Shown here: positions 19,931 to 30,422 of the stretch, in pieces
Numbering within the stretch: the first letter of the stretch is position 1
How the letters are laid out: every line of letters begins with the position of its first letter
Assembly: GCA_023376005.1 (NCBI GenBank)
Contig: CM042152.1
Location: forward strand, 82,628,969-82,692,968
Direction of reading: 5' to 3'
Origin: Doryteuthis pealeii
Lineage: Eukaryota; Mollusca; Cephalopoda; Myopsida; Loliginidae
Length of the DNA: 64,000 nucleotides
Notes under the pieces: model-generated
Told to the model about the DNA's origin: nothing
The model's input: only the letters and a program-made list of their open reading frames with translations
The model's database searches: none
Translations under genes and position numbers: made by a program

Positions 19931-20689
19931 GCGGTCATTTCATTTCGTTTGATACTACCATGTGCTATTGATACCCTTCCAAAGTTTGGTTTTTAGATGT
20001 TTTGTTATTGTTTGCATTTTACATGTATGTCAAAAGACTATTTATCATATTTATTGACACATTTACATTGAAATGTCTACGAGTAGTTGAAAAAGGCCGA
20101 GTGTCATTGCTTATTGTTAATGTAACAGGACATGTGCATATTGATGATATTGAAATTTCGGGCAAACACACTTTTTTAAAAATTTTGTTTCTATCGTTTT
20201 TGTTGTTGTTGTTGTTGTTGAAAATTTACGCTATAAGTTCAGTTTCAATCGATAAATCTAGCTGAAAGTTGTAATATGGTCAAACCAATGTTACCACAAA
20301 TACATTTTTAGGCTGACTTCTTATTTAGGTCGGAAAATTAAAACGGAAAGTTTTTTGGTGGTACCCAATGACAGTTTAACTACAGTCTATGAATTAACAT
20401 TTTACGAATTGGGTTACGGTTTTAGGGGATTAAGGTTGTTCTTAATTACGTATTGCTTAAAAAAATAAACAACAACAAAAAAAAATTACTATACATTTAA
20501 TGTTGAAAAATATTTTTTAAACTAAGTTTAATTGAAATTATACATTGCAATACTAATACAAACAACTGTCTCAATAACAGATTCAATAATTAATTTCAAT
20601 GGTTAATTAGATGTATAGTAATTTGGGTTTTTGTTGTTTATTTTTTTTAGCAATAGTTTGACCCAATTTTGGCATCACCCATATTAAAG

Positions 20690-20895
20690 AACCTTGTGTC
20701 ACATTTGACTTGGTGAGTAGACAATAAATACCGTTCGTTCGTACTAGCGAATCAAAAACTTCTCGCTTGATTCCGGGGGGGGGGACGTCCTCCAGGCAGC
20801 ACCTGCCTCCTTGCCTAAAAGGAGCAGGACCGGGTTTATTGCCCAGTGATTGGGGGCGCCCCAAAAAGAGAATACCCTCGCAATTTTTTAATCCT
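20690..20895 (-). repeat. Dispersed repeat R6, copy 1
   Basis: Shares TTTATTGCCCAGTG, GGGGCGCCCC and CAATTTTT with 21305-21520, in the same order. It includes a G-run of nine at 20777. Function unknown. Confidence 0.55.
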
Positions 20896-21304
20896 TCATG
20901 TTAAACGTAAACGACCTTGTGTTACATTTGGCTTGATGAGTAGTGTAGCTTTCACTTAAATCCGTTAGACATATTCCCTTTCCTTTTTAGAGAGACCCGC
21001 TAGGGAAATAACTCATGCAGAGACTAATAATATATGTTGACATCCCATAATAATTCTATTATGTTCTATGTTATGTTCTGATAATTTCCCAGGATGCAAT
21101 ACGACTTCTGTCCCAGACTAAAATCAGTTTCAAAGTTTTGGAAGAAATTTGTCCTATGAAGATTTTTGTCTTCGTAGTCCCTTGAACTGGTTAAGCGCAT
21201 GTTGTATTAGTTAAGTCCCTTAGACTGATCCCTAAAAAACCCTAAAATATTGCGCCCCTGATTTTATGTACTTCCGGTAATATCTACCCGTGATTAAACA
21301 TATA

Positions 21305-21520
21305 TTAACATAGCTCCTTGTTCTCGGGGTCGGGTGTACGCGCCCGCCCCGGGTCAAAATCACGAGCGTCGATCCCAGGGGTCCATCCCCCCAGACAACA
21401 CCTGACCCCTCGATTTAAAGGGGTAGGGCAGGGTTTATTGCCCAGTGCCCGAGGCGCCCCCCTTGAGGGGGAATGCCGAGGGGATAGACGCAATTTTTAA
21501 CCCCGCCACCAATGAGTCTC
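21305..21520 (-). repeat. Dispersed repeat R6, copy 2
   Basis: GC-rich compared with its surroundings (CGCCCGCCCCGGGTC, GAGGCGCCCCCC) and collinear with 20690-20895. Codon-like frames on both strands are probably by-products of the GC content. Confidence 0.55.
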
Positions 21521-22140
21521 GGCTTGTAGGTGGTCCCACGTTAATAGGGCCTTGTGCCTAACCTAGTACAAGTGGGGTACGAGGATAATACTCTCCTTGT
21601 TCGGCTTCTCAATCTGAGTGCATCCTTGTGAACTAACCACATATAACATAACAGTGCACAGTTTTTCATGGTGTAAAGGAAATCCAATAAAGATCTACTG
21701 TTCTTTCGCGCATCAGTCGAGTCTGTTTAATTTCTACCAGAAGAATCATTTGGGAATTGATATAGTTAGTCAATAGATATCGTTAGCTCAAGCTAGTCGT
21801 TCGGTACGCTTAGCTGTCGAAAGTCCGGTTCAGTTGTTGTCCGTGTGATCGCGACGATTAGGGGACACACAGTACCCCCTCCCACACTCACACAGTTTAT
21901 ATATTAAAGTTTGTTATTTAAAATATTGTAGTTTAGTTTTCTGTATTAAAATATGTTATAAAAGTATTGTCAGCTTTTCTGAAGAAATGTATCAATCGGT
22001 AAAAAAAAAAAAAAAAAAAAAAAAAGAAGGAATACTGTATCATTAGAAATTCACATCTTTTAATCATTCATCACGTGACTTTTAAAAACGGGCTGACTTC
22101 TGATTTAGGTCGGAAAATTAAAATAATTAATTGCATAACA
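21521..22140. other. No gene seen; poly(A) run
   Basis: Contains an A tract of about 25 near 22001-22025 and an AATAAAG signal near 21690 followed by a less AT-rich leader-like stretch to 21900. It could be a decayed LTR junction. No ends were found. Confidence 0.3.
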
Positions 22141-22142
22141 TT

Positions 22143-22560
22143 CCGGAAGTGGCTGAGTAGTCCATGACATGCAACACTCCATTTTGCCCCTTTCTTAGGC
22201 GGTTGGAGAGGTCCCTTTCAATCAATCGGCTGGTCTCGTCAAGCCCTAGCACCTATACGATTGTCCTTATGGCAACCCCTTACACTTTTTATCATATATG
22301 TACTTCATGTCCTGGGTATGACGTTAAACTCTATCTGATGGTGAGGTTCCAGTTCTGAAGGTCTGGGGAATGTGGAGCGCCCCTTTATCATCATTGCTTC
22401 CAGGTCCACTCTGACCCGGAGTGGTAGTACCTGTTAGGGTCCCATCTATGGGTTAAATAGAAAAAATGAGTTTATAAAAAAATTGAGTACCTATCAAGAA
22501 TGAATTTATTTCAAAAATGTGTTATGCCGCAAAACAAAACAAACAAGCAAGCATAACATT
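22143..22560 (+). repeat. S1 family repeat, 5'-truncated copy
   Basis: Starts within the S1 middle (GAGTAGTCCATGACATGCAA) and contains AATCAATCGGCTGGTC, GACCCGGAGTGGTAG and CCCATCTATGGGTTAAATAG. The tail ends in GCCGCAAAACAAAACAAAC. Confidence 0.8.
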
Positions 22561-23157
22561 CCGTCATCAACCCCATTTTGGGAGGTCTGAGGCACCGGAC
22601 AATAAATCCAGCCCTGTCCATTTTATGGAAGAGGACAAGTGCTGCTAGGGACACGAACCCTTAGAATCAAAATGGAAGTTTTGTTAAAATTTTAATAAGA
22701 AAAAATGATAATTAGAGTTACGGCCCTTTGATTGAGTCTGTCTGATTTTGGCTGACGATAGGTGGGAGTTTTGACCCGTTGTGGTCTACCAGAGCCGCTC
22801 CTGCTGCTTTCTAGGTAACAGGGAGGTAGCAGGGGTGGTGGGAGTCACATTATTCAAACACTGTTTAGACCTTTGGCGCCCTTTTTAGAAGGAACTGTTG
22901 GACGAAGAAGCAGCGACGATTGGCTGCCGGGTAGTTCTCCAAGCATTGAGTTTTTCCCTCAACCAAAATGTCCAAATCTTTTACCTACTTGGGAGCCTGC
23001 CTTTGGAAGGATGGTTAACATTTCTATAAAAGAAAGTTACTTCACCGAAGTGCAGCAATTTGAGTCTCGCAGATACAAGTTGACAAGAAGAAAGAATTCA
23101 GGGACGAGTTAGTCCTCTGAGAATACGGAACAAAAGAATTCCACATTTATTTTGTGC
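22561..23157. other. No supported gene
   Basis: A moderately GC-balanced stretch with an open frame at 22873-23112 on the plus strand that matches no family I recognise. It lies next to repeat R5-linked sequence and is more likely TE leader sequence than a gene. Confidence 0.35.
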
Positions 23158-23184
23158 TATTGTGTTAGTATAGCATTCAATTCT

Positions 23185-23998
23185 GTTATATCAGAGAGAA
23201 GATATCTCTTATGATTCACAATGCTTACTCAAAAAATACACCTCGCTAGCATAAAACATCAAAACTCAAGTCGGAGGCAACAAGCGGAAGTGAACTCAAT
23301 GGTACCCTATCACGAAGTGACCAATTCGACGCAGTTCTGCGCATAGGCTCGGATTGAGTTACGCTTAAAAGAATTCCAAAACAAACAAAAAATAATATTG
23401 TAAGGAATCCGGATTTTCAGCCAATAAAAAATCTTCCCGCTAAACACCCCAAAGGCATTCTGGAGCCTACATCGTTAGCATATAAACCCGGGCATTTTTG
23501 AGAATCGGCAGTTGACGGACGGCCCCGACGCCGAGAACCCACCAGACGAGCAGGATCAAGGAACTGCTACGCACCCACCACCACGCACGCCCTCACCCAC
23601 CCGGACACTCAGCCTTACTTCAACACCTCACCGTAGCCGGGCGACATCCTTACCCCCTTGACCACTACGGCGCTACCCACTACAACTCACTGAGATATTC
23701 CTGACTTGGTCCCTACACCAAGTGACCGTATCAACTCACAAACTTCTACTACCTCACGCCTCGCACCAGGCCAAGAGAGATTCCTGACGTATTATCTTAC
23801 GATACCCACACCTCATCGACCCACGGCCATTCCTGACTTACGACCCCCCGGCCACTCCAGAGAACTACTACTGTTATCTACGACGACAACAACAACAATT
23901 TTTACACTTGTTTATTTTAATAAACGGCTTTTATCCAATTCATCTTGTCATTATTATTCTTTGCAAACCATACGCTTTTACGGATATCTTAAGATATA
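23185..23998 (+). mobile_element. 814-bp insertion with 8-bp target duplication, class unknown
   Basis: TCAATTCT is duplicated at 23177-23184 and 23999-24006. The unoccupied site is present at 39255-39262 within the related repeat, where GTTAGTATAGCATTCAATTCT runs straight on into TAAGTCTAACAACAAC. The ends GTTATATCAG and AAGATATA are weakly inverted. The interior has a TATA-like CATATAAACCCGGG near 23480 and an AATAAACGG signal near 23920, so it carries transcription signals but no domain. The 8-bp duplication would suit hAT or P-type DNA transposons. An LTR is less likely. Confidence 0.55.
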
Positions 23999-24000
23999 TC

Positions 24001-24611
24001 AATTCTAAGGCTAGCAACAACAAGAAAGGAATTAATACTTCCTTTAATTCAAACAATTTATTGGTCAGTGTGGCTGCCACTCTGTTAGTCAGATTAGTAG
24101 TAATTGTATATTTTTCGTCCTGTCATGGTCATTAATTTGTAATTTCTCCAAAGGAAAATTATCCTTTTCCCTTGTTAAATTACTGTTTGTGCCTTTGTGG
24201 CAAATAAGTTTAAATTCCCCAAACCCCCTTCGTATGTTTAATTTGTAATTCATAGTTTTAGCTTTGAATGTTTTTATAGTTAGAATTTTCGGTAGAATTA
24301 CAAGGCGTAAACCTTTCCTGGTAATTGTGTTTGTTATCCTTTTGTGTAATATTTGTCTATTTTATTGTTTTGTAAATTTATTGTATTTTGTGTGATTTTG
24401 GGGAATTTCACAAATTCTTTTCGTTTAATTCACAGTTTTCACAGCATGTGCCGTATAAAAAAAAAGAATATATTTGAATTACGGTGTGGCTCGTACGTCC
24501 TTTGAGTGCACGGTGCGGCACAACCTCTTTGAAAATTAATTCGGGAAGGCCAAACTGGTTGTTAGCATATTGTGGGACCTGGCATTCACAGTCAGCACAT
24601 GAAACAACAAA
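24001..24611 (+). other. Repeat R5-associated sequence, no gene
   Basis: Opens with GCAACAACAAGAAAGGAATT, shared with 39265-39330, and is then AT-rich. No frame with recognisable domains. Confidence 0.35.
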
Positions 24612-24870
24612 TAACAATATAAAGTCCTTCCTGTATATAAAGTTGAGTTTAAGGGACTTACCGGCGCATTGGAGAAGATATCTTAGGGTGATTTCTTGGA
24701 GCCCTTCAGATTGCTGCCTCGTGGGACCGCTGGTGGAATCTATCTGCCTGGGCTTTTGGATATTGCGCCTAAACTTCTGGGCTCATCAAGTGATTGGTAT
24801 ATCCAATCACAGAGAGCCTCTCCCTCACTCACTCTATATACAGGAATCAACATTTTACTGACCCAACAGT
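24612..24870 (+). repeat. Dispersed repeat R5, copy 2
   Basis: Matches 39332-39580 along its length: AATATAAAGTCCTTCCTGTA, then TTGGAGAAGATATCTTAGGG, then TTTTGGATATTGCGCC, then GATTGGTATATCCAATCACA and CACTCACTCTATATACAGGA. The two open frames across it are not conserved between copies. Confidence 0.7.
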
Positions 24871-25151
24871 GCCAACAAGAAGAAATTATATTTGGACAAG
24901 AGAGTCCTAATGAAGAAATAACCCAGTAGTGGTTACAAAGTTTGTTCTCAGAGACTTTTTTTTAGAATATCAACCTTTCGACAGTACAGGGCTGCCTTAC
25001 TGTTACACACTTTATCTTCCTCAAAGAACTCTGTTTCTCTCCCTCAAAGAACTCTGTTTAATTCTTCAAAAGAACTAATTAGTAGCCTTGAGGCTACAAA
25101 GTTTTGCGACCTAGTCAGGTGACATGTCAGAATTTAAAAGAAAAAGACAAA

Positions 25152-25410
25152 AAAGGAAAAAGTATTTCTCTGAATGTTTGAGATGAGGCTTGAAGATTAG
25201 TATTATCTGCGTTATTCGGACTATTATCCCCATATTCATTGTTATTTGTACAACGTTTCGGTCAATATGCTCTCCGGCCTTCTTCAGGTATTTCTTGTCG
25301 GACTCGGGAACCTTCTCGGACTCGGGAACCTTCTTTTCGGACTCGGGAACCTTCTTTTCGGACTCGGGGACAATAGTCCGAATAACGCAGATAATACTAA
25401 AGGAAAAAGT
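25152..25410 (-). mobile_element. Penelope-like/foldback element with 12-bp target duplication
   Basis: AAAGGAAAAAGT is duplicated at 25152-25163 and 25399-25410, enclosing 235 bp. Read on the minus strand it starts AGTATTATCTGCGTTATTCG. It passes through an approximately 21-bp KVPESEK-like minisatellite and CCTGAAGAAGGCCGGAG with GACCGAAACG, and then the inverted terminal block. It ends CAAACATTCAGAGAAAT. Variable 12-bp duplications fit target-primed insertion. The CTGANGA...GAAAC motif recalls the hammerhead of Penelope-like elements, with one extra A. Confidence 0.65.
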
Positions 25411-26240
25411 GTTTTTATATTTTTTCATTTTGATTTCATTTGTTACATTTGTAGTTTATGTTTTTTTGCTTTATCATAATTTCTTATATGATCAATAGGT
25501 ATCCTCGAATGCCCAGCAAAGGACGTTCTTATAAAGATTTAAACATTAAATTCACAGAGAGAAAATATGAGTCATGAAGTCAATGAACAAGGTGTAAACG
25601 ATATATAGAATACAACATATAATGCACATTAATAGGGTTACAGTAGGCAATGTTCTTAGGAATTTCATAGTTTAGGTCAGACAAGCGACCGAAGGGAGGT
25701 TCAATTCAACAGTTAATAGCACCGGAATGGTATAGACATGGTTTAGTTTAGTTTCACTGCACCGTAAGAAGTCTAGCCGTAGTTATTGTGTAGTAAAAGT
25801 TTAGTTAGTTGTTGGTATAGTTAATTAGTTTGCAAGAGTAATCCTGCGACAGTCTTGTGGACTAAAAGTATCAAAGGGGGAAGCTTGTCCGAAGTTGTAT
25901 CAATATCGAAGACTCCTCTAATTTATCCTGGACGGAATGAAGGTAGTTATCATCGACCTTCAAGGGTTAATGACAATAATCCTCAATGTCCGAAGTGCCG
26001 AGGGAATGGACGAGAACCCTTCAGGGGATGCTATTCAGTCCGTGTCCTAGACTTATAGAAAGAGAGGGTGCATAAAAGTACTTACCTTGTCCGCTAGGGG
26101 CGAGCGGTGTAGGGCCAGCAGTTGTCCCCTAAGGGGATGAAATGTGAAATGTGAAGAGGAAAAGTTAGCCACGGTAAGCCCTTTTATAAAGAACATCACG
26201 TGACCATAAAGGGGTGGTGCGTTGCTGCTGCTGGTGTTTG
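25411..26240. other. No gene seen
   Basis: Mixed-composition sequence, including repeated CCCCTAAGGG-type blocks at 26090-26270 (GTCCCTTAAGGGC, GTCCCCTAAGGGG). One short plus-strand frame at 25855-26058 has no recognisable domain. Confidence 0.35.
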
Positions 26241-26782
26241 TCGGTGAAACCCGACGTTTGTCCCTTAAGGGCTGTTACCGGTGAAGTCAGAAACGAGTCC
26301 TATATCAAATTTCAATAATCTTGCAAGTTAATAATTTTTGCCTTTTAGGCTTACAGTCGTCATTTTATCATTATTTTTTCCTAGTTCCCTTTTTTCTGTT
26401 ATTTGTTTGTTTTAAAGTCGGTCCCTACTACTACGTAGGGTGCTAATTTTATTTCTAGGAGACAAACTCGAGGATAAAATTCCGATAGTTTTTGATCTGC
26501 TAGCGGTGAGCGAATTGCCAACCACCTGAGTGTCTGCCTTATAACAACTCTTTAAAGAAAGCTGATTTGCACGAGAGACGCTTATTTACATAGGAAATGT
26601 AGTGTTACTTGAGTAGTAATATAGTTTCGGTTACAGACAGAAACACACACAATCTCCATTATAATGAGAAGATATAACTGCAGACACAAAGGTTCAAGAC
26701 CTGCTCGAGATACTGACCTTGAAAGGCTCAACTATACATTTGACCCTTTCAAAGTCAGATTTTGAATATAAATTTTTATAAA

Positions 26783-27421
26783 TCTTATTATAATGGAGAT
26801 TGTGGGTTTGTCTGTCTGTAACCGAAACTATATTACTATACAAGTCACAATTCCCTTTGTTATTTACATCACATTTAACATGATTTTATTTTTATTTATA
26901 CCTCAATTATTAATAAAATTGCTTTAAATTACTTATACTGTTGACCATATTTATATACTATTAACATGCATTTGTATTTATATATACAACAAAATAGCGG
27001 TTTACAGTATGAATGGAAAGGCTAATTTGCATATTGATCTTAAAAAATTGATTTTAATAAACATATGCTTAGTATTATTGTTTTCTAATTGTTTGCTTTC
27101 ATCTTAATGAATATGAGCAAAAATCTCTTCAATAAATCTTAAAAGAAATCCCTTAACAAAAGAAATAACTAATATTATTCTTTACTTCCTATTTTAACTA
27201 AACAGTTAAATTAGGAAAATTTACCAATGAAAGACGGGAGTAACGTAAAATGATGGAAGAGTTAGTTTCAAAGTTGTTCTATTTTTCAATCATACCCCCT
27301 CTGTTCCAAATCTTTTTATCTACATTCTTATTCAGTTTTCATTAGCCTTTCTAATTTAATATGATATTTTATTGTATTAAAACTTAAATATTTGCACCCG
27401 GAGGGTGCATATATTTGCTAG
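26783..27421 (+). mobile_element. Non-autonomous Helitron, 639 bp
   Basis: The 5' end is TCTTATTATAATGG and the 3' end is TTTGCTAG. An exact 7-bp stem (TGCACCC, loop GGA, GGGTGCA at 27393-27409) lies 8 bases before CTAG. The host dinucleotide is A at 26782 and T at 27422. The arm B sequence has the uninterrupted site (junction 50227/50228), proving insertion between A and T without target duplication. There is no Rep or helicase coding sequence, so it depends on an autonomous partner. It lies about 45 bp before a splice acceptor. Confidence 0.92.
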
Positions 27422-27465
27422 TATTTATAACAAAATTAATAACTCTAACTTTTTCTTTGTTTCAG

Positions 27466-28657
27466 ATCATTATCGTCGTCCCCGTACTACTCGTTCCTTT
27501 CCTGTTGCTTGTCTATACTGAACGAATACCAGCGTTGAATATTAATTTCTGGACCAATCAAAGCCAAGCTCAGACTTTGAACAATGATTTGACCAATCAA
27601 AGAAAAGATCTGAATTTGAACAATGATTTGACCAATCAAAGAAAAGATCTGAATCTGACGTCATTAAAGACTCCAACACTAAGGAGAACTACTGCTACTG
27701 TTAAAGTGGGTAAAAAACACAAATCTATAAAAACGAACCAAAGAAAAAAATACCTAATTTATTCATGCACAATCGATGCCTGTGGTGGTCTTGGCGACAG
27801 GCAACATGGGATTATTTCAACGTTTTTATTGGCAAATTTAACGAAACGGAAATTTAGTTTGATCATAACCAAACCATGTGATATCCGACAATACTTAGAT
27901 GAAAACCAGGTACAATGGGAAATTCCCGGAGGGAAATCACCAAACTAAGTAAACAAACAGTTAAACTATTAAATCGGAGGAGTATACAAACGATACAAAA
28001 TATAAATTTCAATAAACGGTACAAAGCCGATGTAGTTTATTTACAAACCAATTATATTCTATATGATTTACTGAAAAATAATAATAACTACAAAACTCAA
28101 TTAAATTGGTTATCAAACATAACTTATACACAATTCTTTGCCGAAAGCTATGAGAAGATTTTCAAACCTGGTAATATTATCGCGCAAAAATTACAAACCT
28201 TTTTGAAAAAATCAAAAGTCATAAACTCTACAAAATTGATATGTGCCCAAATACGTCTAGGACGTAATCCAACGTTACCCGCCGATGATTTAAGAAATAA
28301 GAAATCAAGTGTAAATGTCGTCTGGGATTTCCTGCGTCGATACAACGACTCACGTCTTTATAAAATCTTTGTCACGACCGATTCGGAAGATGTTCGGCGC
28401 GAGGCCAAGCGATATTTTCCCCAGCAGATTATGGACACGGGGGAAGCATTGTTCACGTGGATTTTTATCGGAGAGCATCACCCACAGTGTGCCAAGGTGT
28501 GGAAAAAGTCCTTCTCGACCAGTACATTTTGGCACACTGTGATGTGTTGATACATAGCCGGAGTAACTATGGAGAGAACGCAGCTCGCTTCAAAATAGAC
28601 CGTAGAGAGATCTACGCCTTTCGTAACGGTCGTATTTTACCATCGACTCTTGTGTAG
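27466..28657 (+). pseudogene. Fucosyltransferase-like glycosyltransferase exon, broken copy
   Basis: This is a paralogue of 49029-50183. It follows the same acceptor (TTTTCTTTGTTTCAG) and keeps the hydrophobic anchor, CGGLGDRQHGI, CAQIRLGRNP and the terminal HSRSNYGENAA block. Two single-base deletions destroy the frame: near 27925 (CCCGGAGG where the intact copy has CCTCGGAGG) and near 28440 (CACGGGGGAAGC versus CACAGGGGGACGC). A 36-bp tandem duplication repeats LNNDLTNQRKDL in frame. The Helitron sits in the presumed intron just upstream. Most codons are otherwise identical to the intact copy, so inactivation looks recent. Confidence 0.85.
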
Positions 28658-28822
28658 CTGAAAAGAATCGAGTGATGTTGTTTGTCTGCTATTAAAGTTA
28701 AATCTAACTAAAAGCTGTGATATGGGACACAACCACATGTGAGTTGCTAAACGATTAAAAGATGCGAATTTCTAATGATAAAGTATTTTTTTATTACTGA
28801 TTCATACACATTTTTAGAGTAG

Positions 28823-29069
28823 TATTATCTGCGTTATTCGGACTATTGTCCTCATCTTCATTGTTACTTGTACAACGTTTCGGCCGATATGCCCTCCGGC
28901 CTTCTTCAGGTATTTCTTGTCGGACTCGGGAACCTTCTCGGACTCGAGAACCTTCTTTTCTAACTCGGGAACTTTCTTGTACAAGTAACAATGAAGATGG
29001 GGACAATAGTCCGAATAACGCAGATAATACTAATCTTCAAGCCTCATCTCAAACATTCAGAGAAATAGT
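28823..29069 (+). mobile_element. Penelope-like/foldback element, 247 bp, 12-bp target duplication
   Basis: TTTTTAGAGTAG is duplicated at 28811-28822 and 29070-29081. Arm B has a single copy (reverse complement at 48864-48875) and no insertion. The termini form an inverted repeat of about 55 bp (TATTATCTGCGTTATTCGG ... and its complement ending near 29033), enclosing an 18-21-bp minisatellite (CTTCTCGGACTCGGGAAC-like). A 3' extension ends ATTCAGAGAAATAGT. Relative to the copy at 25152-25410 the interior is flipped between the same outer ends, as expected if recombination occurred through the terminal repeats. Confidence 0.8.
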
Positions 29070-29220
29070 TTTTTAGAGTAGCTGTTAAGTTTAATAAGTT
29101 GGAAGGCTTAATGACCTTCCACGTGGGTACATATAAGTACAAGTATATTCCAACAACCTTGACAGTCGAAGTATGTATCGTAGTTTATCATACGAAGTGG
29201 AAGTAGATCAACATTATTAT

Positions 29221-29905
29221 TATTATCATCAACATTATTATTATCACAAACTATTATCATTATTATTATTATTATCATTACTTCACTCCATTCGAATTTT
29301 TCACACCTGCAGAAGCCGGTGGTTCACTGGAGGCTGAGTGACAGCAAGTCTCCAGGACTCTTCTGAGTATTCCAGCCGATCTCAATAATGCTGTAGTCTG
29401 GATGGTCTCGATTCTTCCTCGGATTTTTAATTCACCCAGACTCCTTTCCAACCCCTTGGGGATTGTTCCAAGAGCCCCAATCACAATCGGCACGACCTTA
29501 ACCATCATGTTTTTTTTCACAGTTTTTTTTAGTTCTCTGGTAAGGTCTAAGTATTTATCGATCTTTTCGTTTTCTTTCATTTTCATTCTGTGATCGGCCG
29601 GGACGGCAAAGTCCACGAGATGACAAGTCTTCCTCTTCTTGTCAATCAAAACAAGATCTGGTCTCCTGGCCGGGATTAGGTGATCCGTCTGTACCTCAAA
29701 GTCCCAGAGAATTTTGTGTGTCTCATTCTCCAGGACAGATTCAGGTTTGTGCATATACCATTTAGTTGAATGGTGAAAATTGAATTTCTTGCACAGTTCC
29801 CAGTGAATCACCTTTCCCACCCAGTCGTGTCTAGTCTTGTATTCTCTTTGTGCGAGTTTACTCGTTCGCTTATTATGTGATTGACAGTTTCGTCTCTTTC
29901 CCCTT
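29221..29905 (-). pseudogene. LINE with restriction-like endonuclease, copy 3
   Basis: The minus-strand frame encodes the C-terminal 210 residues or so without a stop. It contains RTSKLAQREYKTRHDWVGKV, WELCKKFNFHHSTKWYMHK, ARRPDLVLIDKKRKTCHLVD and AVPADHRMK (PD-(D/E)xK residues P, D, D, K in order). PIVIGALGTIPKG and GRIETIQTTALLRSAG follow. It is bounded by ATT-type triplets on both sides (29215-29280 and 29905 onward). This is the best-preserved nuclease domain of the family here, but it is 5'-truncated and has no RT. Confidence 0.85.
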
Positions 29906-30102
29906 ATTATCACTATTATTATTATTACTATTATCATTATTAACATTATTATTATTATTACTATTATTATCACTATTATTATTATTACTATTATCATTAT
30001 TAACATTATTATTATTATTACTATTATTATCACTATTATTATTACTATTATCATTATTAACATTATTATTATCACTACTACTACTAGTACTACTACTACT
30101 AC

Positions 30103-30148
<46 letters not shown>
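29905..30148. repeat. (ATT)n block with 60-bp higher-order repeat
   Basis: Degenerate TTA/ATT triplets are organised in a 60-base higher-order unit (CACTATTATT ... TAACATTATT ... CTATTATTAT) repeated about two and a half times. They pass into ACT triplets and then pure ATT. The leucine/isoleucine-rich frames across it are artefacts. Confidence 0.9.
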
Positions 30149-30150
<2 letters not shown>

Positions 30151-30340
30151 GTCATTCCATTAATATTATTTTAGGTTATTTAAATGATAGAAAACAACTT
30201 TAATGAATAAATTATAGAAATATACGTTAAAATTTAAAACGTGACAAATTGAAATGAATTTAAACGGATTAAAGTAACTTCTAAAAAAAAGAAAGAAAAG
30301 AAAAACGTTAATAATAGATACATGAAATTAACATATGTAT

Positions 30341-30341
<1 letters not shown>

Positions 30342-30414
<73 letters not shown>
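30342..30414. repeat. (AC)n(TA)n compound microsatellite
   Basis: About 34 bases of AC followed by about 40 of TA. It directly precedes the 5' flank of the plus-strand LINE. Confidence 0.97.
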
Positions 30415-30418
<4 letters not shown>

Positions 30419-30422
30419 TTCA

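Larger units (their letters stand above)
26241..29121 (+). repeat. Inverted segmental duplication, arm A
   Basis: This arm is the reverse complement of 48817-50771. Homology runs from GGTGTTTGTCGGTGAAACCC at the left to TTAATGACCTTC at the right and covers upstream sequence, a splice acceptor, the glycosyltransferase exon and its 3' flank. After removing the Helitron and the 247-bp insertion, both arms are close to 2 kb. Arm A has accumulated the insertions and frameshifts, and arm B has not. Confidence 0.9.

Noticed and set aside
29278..30203. Long frames rich in isoleucine/leucine on both strands, looking like membrane proteins
   Set aside because: They are translations of ATT/TTA triplet repeats. 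Only the C-terminal part of the minus-strand frame is real LINE nuclease sequence.
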